DNA of 64,000 nt from CAMDPA01 sp965223035 (GCA_965223035.1 OZ244980.1:4898001-4962000); one strand, 5' to 3'. Positions 8,520-19,643 are shown, numbered from the stretch's first letter. The notes: generated by a model from the letters alone, not told the origin. Numbers and translations are program-made.

Positions 8520-9374
8520 GTGTCTAATACGGTTGTGGACTTTGATTGCGGCATCGACGAGACCGACCCGCGCTGCGATCGCACCCCCCGTCAACCAGCC
8601 TTGCAGCTGCAGGGCGTCACCAAGGCATTTACCAAGGTCGCCGTCGACCACCTCGATCTGGCCATCGAAGCCGGGCAGTTCTATGCACTGCTGGGTCCGA
8701 ACGGTGCCGGCAAAACCACCACGTTGCGCATGGTCGCGGGGCTACTAGAGCCGGATGCGGGCAATATTTCCGTGTTTGGCATCGACGCGCGGGCGGACCC
8801 GGTGGCCGCCAAGCGGATCACCGCATGGTTACCCGACGAACCGATGCTGTACGACAAGCTGACGCCGCTGGAGTACTTGGAGTTCGTCGCCGGGCTGTGG
8901 GATGTCGATCGTGCCCACGCCAACCGCAGCGCCGCCCGGCTGCTGGAGATCCTCGAGTTGTGGCCGCACGCCAATCAGCGCTGCGAGGGCTTCTCGCGCG
9001 GCATGAAGCAGAAAGTGGCGCTGGCGGGCGCGCTGATCCACGAGCCGCGACTGATCATGTTGGACGAGCCATTGACCGGGCTCGACGCCGCGATCGCGCG
9101 TCAGGTCAAGGACCTGTTGACTGAGCGTGCCCGATCCGGCGCCACCGTCATTTTGACGACCCACATCCTTGAGGTGGCCGAGCGGCTTGCCGATCGTATC
9201 GGCATCCTGGCCAACGGACGACTGTTGACCGAAGGAACCCTGGATCAGCTGCATTCGGCATCCGGCGGTCGGCACAGCAGCCTGGAAGACGTGTTCCTCA
9301 GCTTGACCAGCACGCCCGCCGCGCCGATCGCGGGCGCAACCTTGAACCCGCGATTGCAGACCGCGCCATGCTGA
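8520..9374 (+). CDS. ABC transporter ATP-binding protein (ABC-2 type exporter)
   Basis: A 284-residue ABC ATPase of the DrrA/CcmA style. Walker A GPNGAGKTT is at 59-67, a variant signature FSRGMKQKVALA replaces LSGGQ, Walker B with LIMLDEPLTGLD follows, and the switch His lies in TTHILEVAERL. The C-terminus has the short tail usual for drug or polysaccharide exporters. The start is GTG at 8520 with GAAGG 6 bases upstream. It overlaps the permease gene by 7 bases (ATGCTGA), so the two are translationally coupled and form one exporter. The cargo is unknown. The first ~25 residues are a polar extension with several Asp/Cys. Element A3 lies upstream. Confidence 0.9.
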   Translation: MSNTVVDFDCGIDETDPRCDRTPRQPALQLQGVTKAFTKVAVDHLDLAIEAGQFYALLGPNGAGKTTTLRMVAGLLEPDAGNISVFGIDARADPVAAKRITAWLPDEPMLYDKLTPLEYLEFVAGLWDVDRAHANRSAARLLEILELWPHANQRCEGFSRGMKQKVALAGALIHEPRLIMLDEPLTGLDAAIARQVKDLLTERARSGATVILTTHILEVAERLADRIGILANGRLLTEGTLDQLHSASGGRHSSLEDVFLSLTSTPAAPIAGATLNPRLQTAPC

Positions 9375-10900
9375 ACGGCGGTTCCTTCACCTGGTTGCTG
9401 GCGCATGACCTGCGCCTCAACTGGCGCCAGTTCACGGCGATGTTCGTCAAAGGCGGACGCGCGACCAGCTGGGGCATTGTGCTCGGTGGCCTATTTGGCT
9501 TGCATGCGTTGGCCGCGATGGCGGTGGATCCGATCAAGCCCTATCTGGCTGCCAATTCTGGGTTCGGTGTGACGCAGATCGCGGTTGCGCAAGCCTGTGT
9601 GCTGGCATGGATGGTCTCGCAGGGGCTGCTCGGTACCGCAAGGATGCTTTGGGATCGCGGCGATCTCGATTTGCTGATCGGCTCCCCGTTGCCGGCCAGC
9701 CGGATCTTCGCCGCGCGCATGATTGCCTTGGCGGTGAGTTCGCTGGGCTCTGCCGGCCTGCTGATCTTTCCAATCGCCAATGCCGGCGCGGTCCTCGATG
9801 GGCTCTCCTGGTTGGCGATCTATCCCGTGCTGACCGCGCTGGCGCTGATTGGAACGGCGTTGGGATCCGGCCTGGCGATGGGATTGTTCTTCTTGGTGGG
9901 GCCACGGCGCGCGCGGCTGATCTCGCAACTGACCGCCGCCTTGGTCGCAGGCGCATTCGTGTTGTCGATCCAGATCGTGGCGTTGCTGCCGGATGCCGTC
10001 CGCGCGACGGTGCGCGAAGGGATGCCGAACCTTGGCTTCGGGCCGGTAGCTGAATTTACCGCGGCAGCGCTGCGCGGGCAGTTGTGGGCGCTGATCGGCC
10101 TGCTGGCGCTAGCGCTGGTGGTGTACGCCACGCTCGCCGTGGCCCTCGGCCGTCGTTTTGCCATGGCCAGTGCGCGGTCCGCTGAGGCACCGCCCGCCGG
10201 TCACCGATCGACACCAGAAGCCGCACTGCGCGCGTGTCGGTTCGGCGCCGGGCTGGGGCCGGCGCTACGCCGGAAGGAATGGCGGCTGTTGGTCCGCGAC
10301 CCGGGCCTGTTTGCGCAGCTATCGCTGCAGATCATCTACACGCTGCCGGTGGCGGTCATTCTGCTGCGCAGCGGGGAGTCGATTCCGGCCGCGGTGGGGC
10401 TGGCGCCGGTCATCGTCGTGATTGCCCTGCAGGTGGCCGCGTCGCTGTCATGGATCGTGGTGTCGGCAGAGGATGCGCCTGAGTTGATCGCCGCAGCTCC
10501 GGTTCGATCGGGCGACGTCGATTGCGCCAAACTGTCGGCCGTCGCGCTGCCGGTCGCAGCGATCATCGGTGGACCGATCTTGGGTCTCATGTTGTTCTCG
10601 CCGTTGGTGGCCGTGCTCACCGCCCTTTACGCCGCCGCCGGCGCGTCGATGGGCGCTTTCTTAAACTTCTGGCACCCGATGCCCGGAAAGCGGCGTGGCA
10701 TGTTGCGGCGTCACGCGCAGTCGAAGGTCGTCGCCATCGTCGAGCACGCATTGGCGCTGTTGTGGGCGCTGGCCATCGTACTGGCGATCATCGGCTCGCT
10801 GACCACGTTCGTGCCGATCGCCCTGGCGCTGTGCGTGCTGTTCGGCTTCGCGCGCACGCGTTCGTGCCGGCCCTTGCAGCACACGCCGCAGTCCGCATAA
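9368..10900 (+). CDS. ABC transporter permease (ABC-2-like exporter)
   Basis: A 510-residue integral membrane protein with about 12 hydrophobic segments, arranged as two blocks separated by a cytoplasmic loop near residues 265-305 (AEAPPAGHRSTPEAALR...RKEWRLLVRDP). The RKEWRLLVRDPGLF stretch just before the second membrane block is a common coupling-helix feature of ABC-2 family permeases. Its ATG overlaps the end of the ATPase gene by 7 bases, making an operon. The complex probably exports a lipid, drug or cell-surface component; nothing nearby indicates which. No extracytoplasmic binding protein is present, which also argues for export. A long gap follows. Confidence 0.85.
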   Translation: MLNGGSFTWLLAHDLRLNWRQFTAMFVKGGRATSWGIVLGGLFGLHALAAMAVDPIKPYLAANSGFGVTQIAVAQACVLAWMVSQGLLGTARMLWDRGDLDLLIGSPLPASRIFAARMIALAVSSLGSAGLLIFPIANAGAVLDGLSWLAIYPVLTALALIGTALGSGLAMGLFFLVGPRRARLISQLTAALVAGAFVLSIQIVALLPDAVRATVREGMPNLGFGPVAEFTAAALRGQLWALIGLLALALVVYATLAVALGRRFAMASARSAEAPPAGHRSTPEAALRACRFGAGLGPALRRKEWRLLVRDPGLFAQLSLQIIYTLPVAVILLRSGESIPAAVGLAPVIVVIALQVAASLSWIVVSAEDAPELIAAAPVRSGDVDCAKLSAVALPVAAIIGGPILGLMLFSPLVAVLTALYAAAGASMGAFLNFWHPMPGKRRGMLRRHAQSKVVAIVEHALALLWALAIVLAIIGSLTTFVPIALALCVLFGFARTRSCRPLQHTPQSA

Positions 10901-11064
10901 TTGCAGCGCGCCTGACGCCAGTTGGATCAGCAATCCCGACGGTTCGGATCATGCTGTTGATTTTCGTTCCAACGTTCAGCACCATAACGCTCGCTGCACA
11001 GCGGCAACCCGAGGAGCGCCGATTACTGGGTTCGCTGTCAGCATAGCTTTGAGCCTGGCGGACG

Positions 11065-11103
11065 AGATCGTGATCGTAATCGTGGCCGTGATCGTGATCG
11101 TGA
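11065..11103. repeat. Imperfect hexanucleotide repeat (GATCGT)n
   Basis: About six units of GATCGT with variants (AATCGT, GGCCGT). It lies in the gap after the ABC permease. It is one of three GAT-based hexamer repeats in the window. Confidence 0.8.
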
Positions 11104-11153
11104 CCGGCGGCAGCATCGGCAAGGTTTGTATGCATCCTCTTGTCCTCGGACAA

Positions 11154-11304
11154 TTATTTGACGCATCGGGATGATAGCCGTGCCTTTAAGCGGCCACGTG
11201 TGCCGGATGATCTGGTGGGAACGGTCTCGTGTTTGCTGTCGGATGCCAGCGGCTTCGTAACCGGCCGGACCATCAACATCGATGGCGGCGCGAATGTGCA
11301 TTGA
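11154..11304 (+). pseudogene. Remnant of a short-chain dehydrogenase, C-terminus only
   Basis: Read in the frame that ends at the TGA 11302-11304, this stretch encodes ...RAFKRPRVPDDLVGTVSC and then LLSDASGFVTGRTINIDGG, ending ANVH. That is the classic end of an SDR (proximal PxDLVGxVxFLxSDxSxxVTGQTINVDGG). Everything upstream, including the NAD site and the catalytic residues, is missing; the sequence changes to a simple GATCGT repeat about 50-90 bases earlier. The remnant ends 15 bases before the start of the TauD-type gene, so the complete ancestor was probably its operon partner. It has no plausible start of its own. Confidence 0.75.
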
Positions 11305-11318
11305 TCGGGGTGAATCCC

Positions 11319-12179
11319 ATGTCGTCAACCGTCGCTCAGCACGTCACCGTCGAGCCGCTCAATCCGGTGCTCGGCGCTCACGTCAGGAATATCGATGTTT
11401 CAGCTGAGATTGGGCCTGAAACGGCGCGCGTGCTGCGTCAGGCGCTCTACCGTTACAGCGTGCTGTGCATTCATGCGCCGGGTCTGAGCACCGACGACCA
11501 AATCCGCTTGGCCGCCGTGTTCGGCAAGGCCGACGGCTGGGAGTCGGGCGGCCAACGCCAATTCGAAGACGGCATGAAACGTCCGCGGCCGGGGGTTATG
11601 TTCGTTTCGAACCTTAAAGAAGACGGCCGGCAGATCGGCTCCCACCCCGATGGCGAGATGCATTTTCATTCCGACGGTGCGCATCGCGACTCACCTTACA
11701 TCGCCACCACGCTGTATGCGTTGAAACTTCCTTCGCGCGGCGGCGAAACGCGGTTTGCCAGCATGCATGCCGCCTACGACGATCTGCCGGAGGCGATTAA
11801 GGACCGGATCGATGACCTGTCGGCGCAATTTGTCTACGACGTGCGTGCCATGTTCCGAGAGCAGACCGATGAGACCGATCCAAGCCTGTCCCGCGCCGTC
11901 CACCCGCTGGTTGCCTGGCACCCTGAAAGCGGTCGACCCGCGCTCTACCTCAGTCGCCTGATGACCCGCAATATCATCGGTCTACCGAGAGCGGAAAGCG
12001 ACGCATTGCTTGACCAGCTGATCACCCACTGCGAGCAGCGCCGATACATCTACGAACATCAATGGCAGGTCGGGGATCTCTTGATCTGGGACAATCGCAG
12101 CGTCAATCACGCCCGCAATGATTTTCCAGCCGACGAGCAACGCCACCTGCGTCGCATCACGGTATCACAGCCCGATTGA
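11319..12179 (+). CDS. TauD/TfdA-family Fe(II)/2-oxoglutarate dioxygenase
   Basis: A 286-residue non-heme iron oxygenase. The metal triad is visible: His117-x-Asp119 in MHFHSDGAH and a distal His in the RSVNHARNDF motif near residue 265, with a following Arg-rich stretch (HLRRITV) for 2-oxoglutarate. Family members cleave taurine, 2,4-D, alkyl sulfates or quaternary amines by hydroxylation. The ATG at 11319 has GGGGTGA 6 bases upstream; the longer upstream reading runs through the SDR remnant and is rejected. It directly follows that remnant. It is not linked to the ABC operon at 33-36 kb, so a taurine role is only a guess. Confidence 0.9.
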   Translation: MSSTVAQHVTVEPLNPVLGAHVRNIDVSAEIGPETARVLRQALYRYSVLCIHAPGLSTDDQIRLAAVFGKADGWESGGQRQFEDGMKRPRPGVMFVSNLKEDGRQIGSHPDGEMHFHSDGAHRDSPYIATTLYALKLPSRGGETRFASMHAAYDDLPEAIKDRIDDLSAQFVYDVRAMFREQTDETDPSLSRAVHPLVAWHPESGRPALYLSRLMTRNIIGLPRAESDALLDQLITHCEQRRYIYEHQWQVGDLLIWDNRSVNHARNDFPADEQRHLRRITVSQPD

Positions 12180-12214
12180 CGTTGCGGGCGGGCGCACGGG
12201 CTCGCGGCCGTCGG

Positions 12215-14398
<2,184 letters not shown>

Positions 14399-14700
14399 CA
14401 GTAGCAACTTTCCAGGTCGATCACGTTGGCGCCAACCCTGAGCCCATCGCCACGCCCGGTCAAGCCCGACGGAAGGCGAACGGATCGATGGCGGGCCGGC
14501 GGTTGCCGCGCGCGGGCACCGGTCTCGCCCGGCATTGCGCATCGTGCACTTGGATTTGGACGCGGGTCCTCAAGCCTCCGTCAACCACCAACACAGATAG
14601 CAGGTGATCGCGGGTGCTGACCAAAGCGCCCGGAACCCGCGCTCGGCGACGCTGCACGCGAGCGATTGAGAGTGAGCCCGAACCACGCCGCTCCACCGCT
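14399..14700. other. Gap between scpA and the B3 repeat; no gene seen
   Basis: About 300 bases upstream of the mutase gene. Short open frames on both strands have Arg/Pro-rich products and no ribosome-binding site. It should contain the mutase promoter, but I cannot place -35/-10 boxes with confidence and see no cobalamin riboswitch. Confidence 0.5.
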
Positions 14701-14797
14701 TAGGTCCTCCACTGGGCTACCCAATGGCCCGCTTCTCTGGTGGCCGGGTGGGGAGCGGGCCGGCTTGGCACATCCGCCTTAGGCGGACATGATCTAG
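14701..14797. repeat. Palindromic element B, copy B3
   Basis: Contains CTACCCAATGGCCCGCTTCT, GGTGGCCGGGTGGGGAGCGG and the tail hairpin TCCGCCTTAGGCGGA, ending ACATGATCTAG at 14797. The CTAG (14794-14797) holds the stop codon of minus-strand mtgA. Confidence 0.9.
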
Positions 14798-15582
14798 CTT
14801 GCGAACGCGCAGTGCGCGCGGGACCGAAACTGCCGCGCTCGGCGCTTGATGACCCGCGCCACGCGGCGCAATTGAGCACTCGGCCGTCCCGCAATGCGCA
14901 CCTTTGGATTGGGAAGCGACGCCGCCAGCAGCGCCGCCTGAAGCGGCGACAGATGGCGCGCTGTGGTGCGGAAATGATGCCGGGCGGCCGCGCCGGCGCC
15001 AAAGATGCCTGGTCCCCATTCGGCGACGTTGAGGTACACCTCCAGAATCCGGCGCTTGGTCCAGATCTGCTCCATGGCTAGCGCCATCGGCAGTTCAATC
15101 GCCTTGCGCAGATAGCTCTTGTGGCTCCATAGAAACATGTTCTTGACCACCTGCATGGTGATGGTGCTGCCACCTCGGGCCGCGTCTACCCCCACCTGCT
15201 GCAACCGCTTGATGGCCGTGCGCAGTTCCTTGAGGTCAAGGCCACGGTGCCGACAAAACTGGTTGTCCTCGGCCAATACGACGGCATGCACCAGGTGCGG
15301 CGAAATCTGCCGCAGTGGCAACCAGTGCTGGGCTACCGGCTGGCCGGTGATCATTCGGGTCCACATCAACATCGAGCGCGGCGGATTAACGTCCCGATAA
15401 AGCGCCAAAACCGAGACCATCAGCACGGCGACGACCAGCCCCGCCACGACCAGGAACATGGTTCCAGCGCGCACCGCGATCCACAGGCAGGGCAGCGCTT
15501 GGGCGGCGAACTTAGTTGCGACCCCGGGTCGTCGCGTGCGCGGCTTGATCGACCAGGGCCCGTGAGGCATCAGCTCCGTCAT
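14794..15582 (-). CDS. mtgA: Monofunctional biosynthetic peptidoglycan transglycosylase
   Basis: A 262-residue GT51 glycosyltransferase that polymerises lipid II into glycan strands. One N-terminal signal-anchor helix lies at residues ~38-62 (AGTMFLVVAGLVVAVLMV). The catalytic Glu is in AEDNQFCRHRGLD, followed by the GT51 motifs RGGSTITMQVVKN, ELPMALAMEQIWTKRRILE and YLNVAEWGPGIFG. There is no transpeptidase domain, which separates it from class A PBPs. The TAG stop lies within the terminal CTAG of element B3. It is divergent from the polyprenyl synthase gene 166 bases away; the two may share a regulatory region, and both act in lipid-linked wall synthesis. Confidence 0.95.
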   Translation of the reverse strand: MTELMPHGPWSIKPRTRRPGVATKFAAQALPCLWIAVRAGTMFLVVAGLVVAVLMVSVLALYRDVNPPRSMLMWTRMITGQPVAQHWLPLRQISPHLVHAVVLAEDNQFCRHRGLDLKELRTAIKRLQQVGVDAARGGSTITMQVVKNMFLWSHKSYLRKAIELPMALAMEQIWTKRRILEVYLNVAEWGPGIFGAGAAARHHFRTTARHLSPLQAALLAASLPNPKVRIAGRPSAQLRRVARVIKRRARQFRSRAHCAFAS

Positions 15583-15748
15583 CGATTGTGAATGCCCCCG
15601 CGCCAGGTTGTATCATCGACCGCAACGCCACTCCCCGCTTCGATCGGGTCATCAAGCGGCCTTCGTCGGCAGCCACGTTGGCCAGCGCCGCGCCGATATG
15701 GCAACGTCGCGTGAGTTGGCCGGTCACCAAGGTGGACGTTGAACCACA

Positions 15749-16657
15749 ATGTCGTTCGAACAAAGGCTGCGTCTTCGGGCGCGTGACGTCGAAGCTCAGC
15801 TCGCAGAGATCTTGGCCGTATCGGCCGCAACCGGCCAGGCAACGCCGGAACGCCTTGCCTCGGCTATGCGCTATGCCGTGATGTCAGGCGGCAAACGGAT
15901 CCGGCCATTCCTGGTGCTGGAGACGGCCGGCTTGTTCGGTATTGACGCCCAAACAGCCATGCCGACCGCGACGGCGCTGGAGCTGATCCATTGCTACTCG
16001 CTGGTGCACGATGACTTGCCGGCGATGGACAACGACAGTTTGCGGCGCGGCCAGCCCACCGTGTGGAGGGCGTTCGACGACTGGACCGCGATTCTGGCCG
16101 GCGACGCGCTGCTGACGTTGGCGTTCGAGCACATCGCCCAACAAGGTCGATCGGTGGCACCTGAGACGGCCTGCAAACTAACGGCCGAGCTGGCGCAGGC
16201 AGCAGGTCGAGCGGGAATGGTCGGCGGGCAATGCCGCGATCTGGAGGCGGACAAACTTGGCGCCGGACTGCCGCCGACGGCAGGCTCAGTTGAGCGGCTG
16301 CAAGCGATGAAAACCGGCGCCCTGTTCCGGTTCGCCTGCCGCGCCGGGGGCTTGCTCGGTGCAGCCGACGACCACCAGCTGAACGCGCTCACGCGCTTCG
16401 GCGAGCGCCTCGGAGCCGCGTTCCAATTGGCCGACGATCTGCTCGACGTCGAGGGCGAGGTGGCGGTGGTCGGCAAGGCCACCGGCAAAGATGCCGCGGC
16501 CGGAAAGGCAACGCTGATCTGGGTACTGGGCGTCGAGACCGCCAAGGCACGGCTTAAGGACATCGCGGCCGCCGCGCTGGAGGATCTTGAGCAGTTCACG
16601 GGGCGGGCCGAAGCGCTCAAGGCGGCGCTGCAGTTCGCGATCGAGCGTCGCAGCTGA
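15749..16657 (+). CDS. ispA: Polyprenyl diphosphate synthase (farnesyl/geranyl diphosphate synthase type)
   Basis: A 302-residue trans-prenyltransferase. The first Asp-rich motif HDDLPAMDND (88-96, with the two-residue insertion typical of bacterial FPPS) is followed by the RRGQPTVW motif, and the second Asp-rich motif ADDLLDVEG lies near 225-233. It condenses DMAPP/GPP with IPP to FPP (possibly GGPP), feeding undecaprenyl phosphate, quinones and hopanoids. In many proteobacteria ispA sits between xseB and dxs; neither is here, and xseA is 23 kb away. Element A4 follows, with a 21-bp perfect-arm hairpin. Product chain length is not certain from sequence. Confidence 0.9.
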   Translation: MSFEQRLRLRARDVEAQLAEILAVSAATGQATPERLASAMRYAVMSGGKRIRPFLVLETAGLFGIDAQTAMPTATALELIHCYSLVHDDLPAMDNDSLRRGQPTVWRAFDDWTAILAGDALLTLAFEHIAQQGRSVAPETACKLTAELAQAAGRAGMVGGQCRDLEADKLGAGLPPTAGSVERLQAMKTGALFRFACRAGGLLGAADDHQLNALTRFGERLGAAFQLADDLLDVEGEVAVVGKATGKDAAAGKATLIWVLGVETAKARLKDIAAAALEDLEQFTGRAEALKAALQFAIERRS

Positions 16658-16701
16658 GTGCCGCCGACCTATTGCGGTTGGTTCACGCGGCCCGCAGCAG
16701 G

Positions 16702-16784
16702 CTAGATCATCGCGCCTTGAAGTGGTGAGCAACCTGCCTTTGATCGGGATCGTTCCGATTCCGATCAAAGGCAGGTTGCTCTAG
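16702..16784. repeat. Palindromic element A, copy A4 (inverted short form)
   Basis: Bounded by CTAG at 16702-16705 and 16781-16784. It reads short hairpin-2 end, GAAGTG linker, then complete hairpin 1 at 16727-16781, whose outer arms are 21 perfect base pairs (GAGCAACCTGCCTTTGATCGG and its complement), one of the strongest stems in the window. Confidence 0.9.
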
Positions 16785-16808
16785 CGCGCGTGCGGGCATG
16801 ATGCTCAA

Positions 16809-18419
16809 ATGCGCCATCGCCAAGCAAAGCTCGGAACCAAGCCCATGGTTGACCCCAAAATGGCTCACCCCAAATGCGACTATGACCGGCATCGCCTGCG
16901 CACGTTCGTGGAACAACTGCAGCACGACAGTGAGCTTGAGGTCCATCACGAACCGGTGGCGCTCGTCGACATGAGCGCGATGTTGGAGCGCTCGGGCAAG
17001 GCGGTGTTGTTTCGCGACGCCGGTCCGGAGCATCTGGAGGTGGTCGGTGGCGTTTCGGGCAGCCGCCGTCGGCTCGGCTTGGCATTCGAGGCGGACGAGC
17101 GGCAGTTGGCCGCACAGGTGTTGGCCCGCCTGGCAGATCCGCAGCCGCTGGTCGAGGTTACTTCGGCCGAGGCGCCGATCCACGAGCTGGTCCAGACCGG
17201 TGATCAAATCGACCTGACGACATTGCCGTTTCACCTCCAGCACGAGCGCGATGGCGGTTGCTATATCTCCGCCGGCCTCGACTTTACGGTGGACCCGGAC
17301 AGCGGCACACGAAATGTCGGTGCGCGCCGGCTGATGCTGCGGGGCCGCCGGCAGATGCGGACCAATCTGACGGATAATTCTGACCTCAAGCGCATCTACA
17401 AAGCCCAGGTTGCGCGCGGCGAGCGTCTGCCCGTCGCCTTCGTCATCGGCCACCATCCCTGTGACTTCTTCGCGTCCGGCCTAAAGATCCCCGGCGACGA
17501 ACTCCAGCTGCTCGCCAACGTCCGCGCCGGCCCGACGCCGATCGTCAAATGCGTCAGCAACGACATTTGCGTGCCGGCCGATTGCGAATTGGTGATAGAG
17601 GGCTACATCGACGAGCACGGTTATCGCGAAATGGACGGACCCTATGGTGAGTTTTGGGGCTACTACGGAGCGATGCACATTGATCCGGTAATCGAGGTGA
17701 CGGCGATCACCATGCGCCGCGACGCGTTGCACCAAACGGTGGTCCACGGCCCGCAGCAACTCGCCCGCCAGGAGGCGAGCCATACTGCGTCGGTGGCCGC
17801 CGAGATGGTCGCGACGCTGGCCTTGCGCAAGGCTGGGATCGAGCCCCACGCGATCCATTCGCCACCCAACGCTCCACTGTTCCATCGCTTGCGCATCGCG
17901 CTCAGCGACGCCACGCCGGAGGCGGCACGCGCAGCTATCAACGCCGTGTTTGCGATCCGTGGAATGAAACACATCGTCGTGGTCGATGACGACATCGACG
18001 TGTTCGATGATGATCAGGTCACCTGGGCGATGAGCACCCGGTTCGACCCGGCGCACGATCTGGTGACCTCGGAACAAAAAATGGCGGCATTTTATGCTGA
18101 TCCGCTCGCTGACCCGGACGGGCGAGCAACCAAGCTCGGTTTCGACTTGACCCACGGGTCGGCAAAATCGTCCGAGATCCGTTATCAACGGCCACGGCCA
18201 CCGGCGATCGTGCGATCCAAGACCAACGCCAGCGTACGCCAAGCCTTGGAAGCCGGACCGAAGTTCTTCGTCGATCTTATGGCCGCGGTTGGCAGCGACG
18301 ACGGACGCGAGGTCGCAATTGAACTCGATGCACTGCGATGCGCCAACGAGCTGACCCGATTGGAAGACGGGAAATATGCTCTGATGGCACAAGTTCCCGA
18401 TCGGCCACGCGTGGTCTAG
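16809..18419 (+). CDS. UbiD-family (prenylated-FMN) decarboxylase
   Basis: A 536-residue UbiD-family protein. The N-terminal ~120 residues hold the family's VVGGVSGSRRRLGLAF segment; the central FMN/Mn region includes IGHHP and NDICVPADCELVIEGYID; the catalytic glutamate motif EMDGPYGEFWGYYG follows. The C-terminal part has HIVVVDDDIDVFDDDQVTWAM, where metal-linked Asp residues cluster. UbiD enzymes reversibly decarboxylate aromatic or alpha,beta-unsaturated acids using prFMN made by UbiX, which is not in the window. This lacks hallmarks of the ubiquinone enzyme and is more like a catabolic paralogue. The start may be the ATG at 16845. The TAG stop is in the CTAG opening element A5. Confidence 0.9.
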   Translation: MRHRQAKLGTKPMVDPKMAHPKCDYDRHRLRTFVEQLQHDSELEVHHEPVALVDMSAMLERSGKAVLFRDAGPEHLEVVGGVSGSRRRLGLAFEADERQLAAQVLARLADPQPLVEVTSAEAPIHELVQTGDQIDLTTLPFHLQHERDGGCYISAGLDFTVDPDSGTRNVGARRLMLRGRRQMRTNLTDNSDLKRIYKAQVARGERLPVAFVIGHHPCDFFASGLKIPGDELQLLANVRAGPTPIVKCVSNDICVPADCELVIEGYIDEHGYREMDGPYGEFWGYYGAMHIDPVIEVTAITMRRDALHQTVVHGPQQLARQEASHTASVAAEMVATLALRKAGIEPHAIHSPPNAPLFHRLRIALSDATPEAARAAINAVFAIRGMKHIVVVDDDIDVFDDDQVTWAMSTRFDPAHDLVTSEQKMAAFYADPLADPDGRATKLGFDLTHGSAKSSEIRYQRPRPPAIVRSKTNASVRQALEAGPKFFVDLMAAVGSDDGREVAIELDALRCANELTRLEDGKYALMAQVPDRPRVV

Positions 18420-18570
18420 GGCAGCCTGCTCTTAATCGCGATCGCAACGATCCCGATGAAATGCAGAAAGTTGCGCTACACTTTAAGGGCGATCATCTTT
18501 GTGCCTAAGATTGGAACCGGCGTTGCGGTTTCGATTTTTTGCGGTTCCAATTTTAGGCAAAAAGATCTAG
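18416..18570. repeat. Palindromic element A, copy A5 (full length, diverged)
   Basis: CTAG at both ends (18416-18419 and 18567-18570). Hairpin 1 is imperfect. The conserved linker CTTTAAGGGCGATCATCTTTG and hairpin 2 are present, with an internal CGGTTTCGATTTTTTGCGG variation. The left CTAG provides the UbiD stop codon. Confidence 0.85.
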
Positions 18571-18608
18571 CCAGCAATCAAGGCATTCAGATACGGAGAC
18601 AATCCCCG

Positions 18609-19382
18609 ATGACAATCGGCTTTCAGACGTTCGGAACAGGCCCGCATCGGGTGATCGCATTGCATGGTTGGTTTGGCAGTCAATCGTCATTCGATCCGGT
18701 TTGGGATGCGTTGTCGCCTGAACAGTTCACCTACGTCTTCCCAGCCTACCGCGGCTACGGATTGTCGCGCCGCATGACCGGCGACTACACGATGGAGGAA
18801 ATCGCACGCGACGTTATCGCGCTTGCCGATTACTTGGGGTTCAATCGCTTCAGCTTGATTGGACATTCGATGGGCGGCAAGGCGATCCAGCGGGTGCTGG
18901 CCGACGTCCCCGATCGGATACGTCGTCTGGTCGCTGTCACGCCGGTACCAGCTTCCGGTGTGCCGCTCGACGAGGATATGCTGGCGACCTTTCGAGCGGC
19001 GCCGACCGATGCTGATGCGCGTCGTGGTATCGTCTCTTTCTCCGTCGGCAATCGGCCGCTGTCAAAAACCTGGCTCGACAAGACCGCCGGCGTGCCCCGA
19101 TTGCCGGGCGCGACGGAGGCGTTTGCCGGCTACTTCGAAGCCTGGGCGCTCGGCGACTTCAGCGAGGAGATCAAAGGCAAGCCGCATCCCGTCAAAGTGA
19201 TGATCGGGGAGTTCGACGCAGCGCTAACCGCCGACGTCATGAACGCGACCTTTCTCGCCTGGTATCCGAACGCCGAGCTCGAAGTCATCAACAACTCCGG
19301 CCATTATCCGATGGACGAGACCCCGGTGGTGCTGGCGTCATCGATCGAAGCCTTTCTTCGCTTGGACGATGACGCCAGCTAG
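18609..19382 (+). CDS. Alpha/beta hydrolase
   Basis: A 257-residue alpha/beta-hydrolase-fold protein with oxyanion motif LHGWFG (18-23), nucleophile elbow GHSMGG (Ser87) and catalytic His in NNSGHYPMDE near the C-terminus. Such enzymes hydrolyse esters, lactones or ring-cleavage products; no substrate can be named. The ATG at 18609 has GGAGA about 9 bases upstream. The same frame stays open 51 codons further back, but that part is element A5 and is not gene-like. It may be co-transcribed with the UbiD gene 190 bases upstream, with element A5 between. The TAG stop is provided by the CTAG of element A6, so this gene has repeats at both ends. Confidence 0.9.
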   Translation: MTIGFQTFGTGPHRVIALHGWFGSQSSFDPVWDALSPEQFTYVFPAYRGYGLSRRMTGDYTMEEIARDVIALADYLGFNRFSLIGHSMGGKAIQRVLADVPDRIRRLVAVTPVPASGVPLDEDMLATFRAAPTDADARRGIVSFSVGNRPLSKTWLDKTAGVPRLPGATEAFAGYFEAWALGDFSEEIKGKPHPVKVMIGEFDAALTADVMNATFLAWYPNAELEVINNSGHYPMDETPVVLASSIEAFLRLDDDAS

Positions 19383-19516
19383 ATCAACCTGCTTTTCATC
19401 GGAGTCCTTCCGGTCCCGATGAAAAGCAGAAAGTTGCTCTCCACTTTAACAGCGATCATCATCGTGCGTTAATTGAAACCGGCGTTACGGTTCCAATTTA
19501 AGGCACGATGATCTAG
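19379..19516. repeat. Palindromic element A, copy A6 (full length)
   Basis: CTAG at both ends. Hairpin 1 arms CTGCTTTTCATCGG...CCGATGAAAAGCAG, linker CACTTTAACAGCGATCATC, hairpin 2 with AATTGAAACCGG...GGTTCCAATTT. The left CTAG ends the hydrolase gene. Confidence 0.9.
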
Positions 19517-19529
19517 CGCCTATGCGCCC

Positions 19530-19625
19530 GGGCGGAACCGAGTTGCCAACCCGCTCTCCCGCCCGGCCACAACAACGTGCCATTGGCCGACCGGGTGAGG
19601 AAGCGGGATGGCTCCAACCAACTCT
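19530..19625. repeat. Palindromic element B, copy B4
   Basis: Arms CCGCTCTCCCGCCCGGCCAC...GACCGGGTGAGGAAGCGG flank a loop with inverted CCATTGG. The right side continues GATGGCTCCAACC rather than the AAGGC/CTAG tail, so it belongs to the tail-less variant. Confidence 0.75.
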
Positions 19626-19643
19626 GAAACGCGCTAAGGCCGC

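Noticed and set aside
10788..11153. A minus-strand frame with a His-Asp-rich start (GHDHDHGHDYDHD)
   Set aside because: The His-Asp run is only the GATCGT microsatellite read backwards; there is no ribosome-binding site and no metal-protein domain follows.
16727..16781. Element A hairpins as classic rho-independent terminators
   Set aside because: The stems are strong, but no copy has a T-tract after the stem, and several lie in divergent promoter regions; a termination role is possible but not shown.
18456..18608. N-terminal extension of the alpha/beta hydrolase
   Set aside because: These 51 codons fall in element A5; the fold starts at the ATG at 18609, which has a ribosome-binding site.
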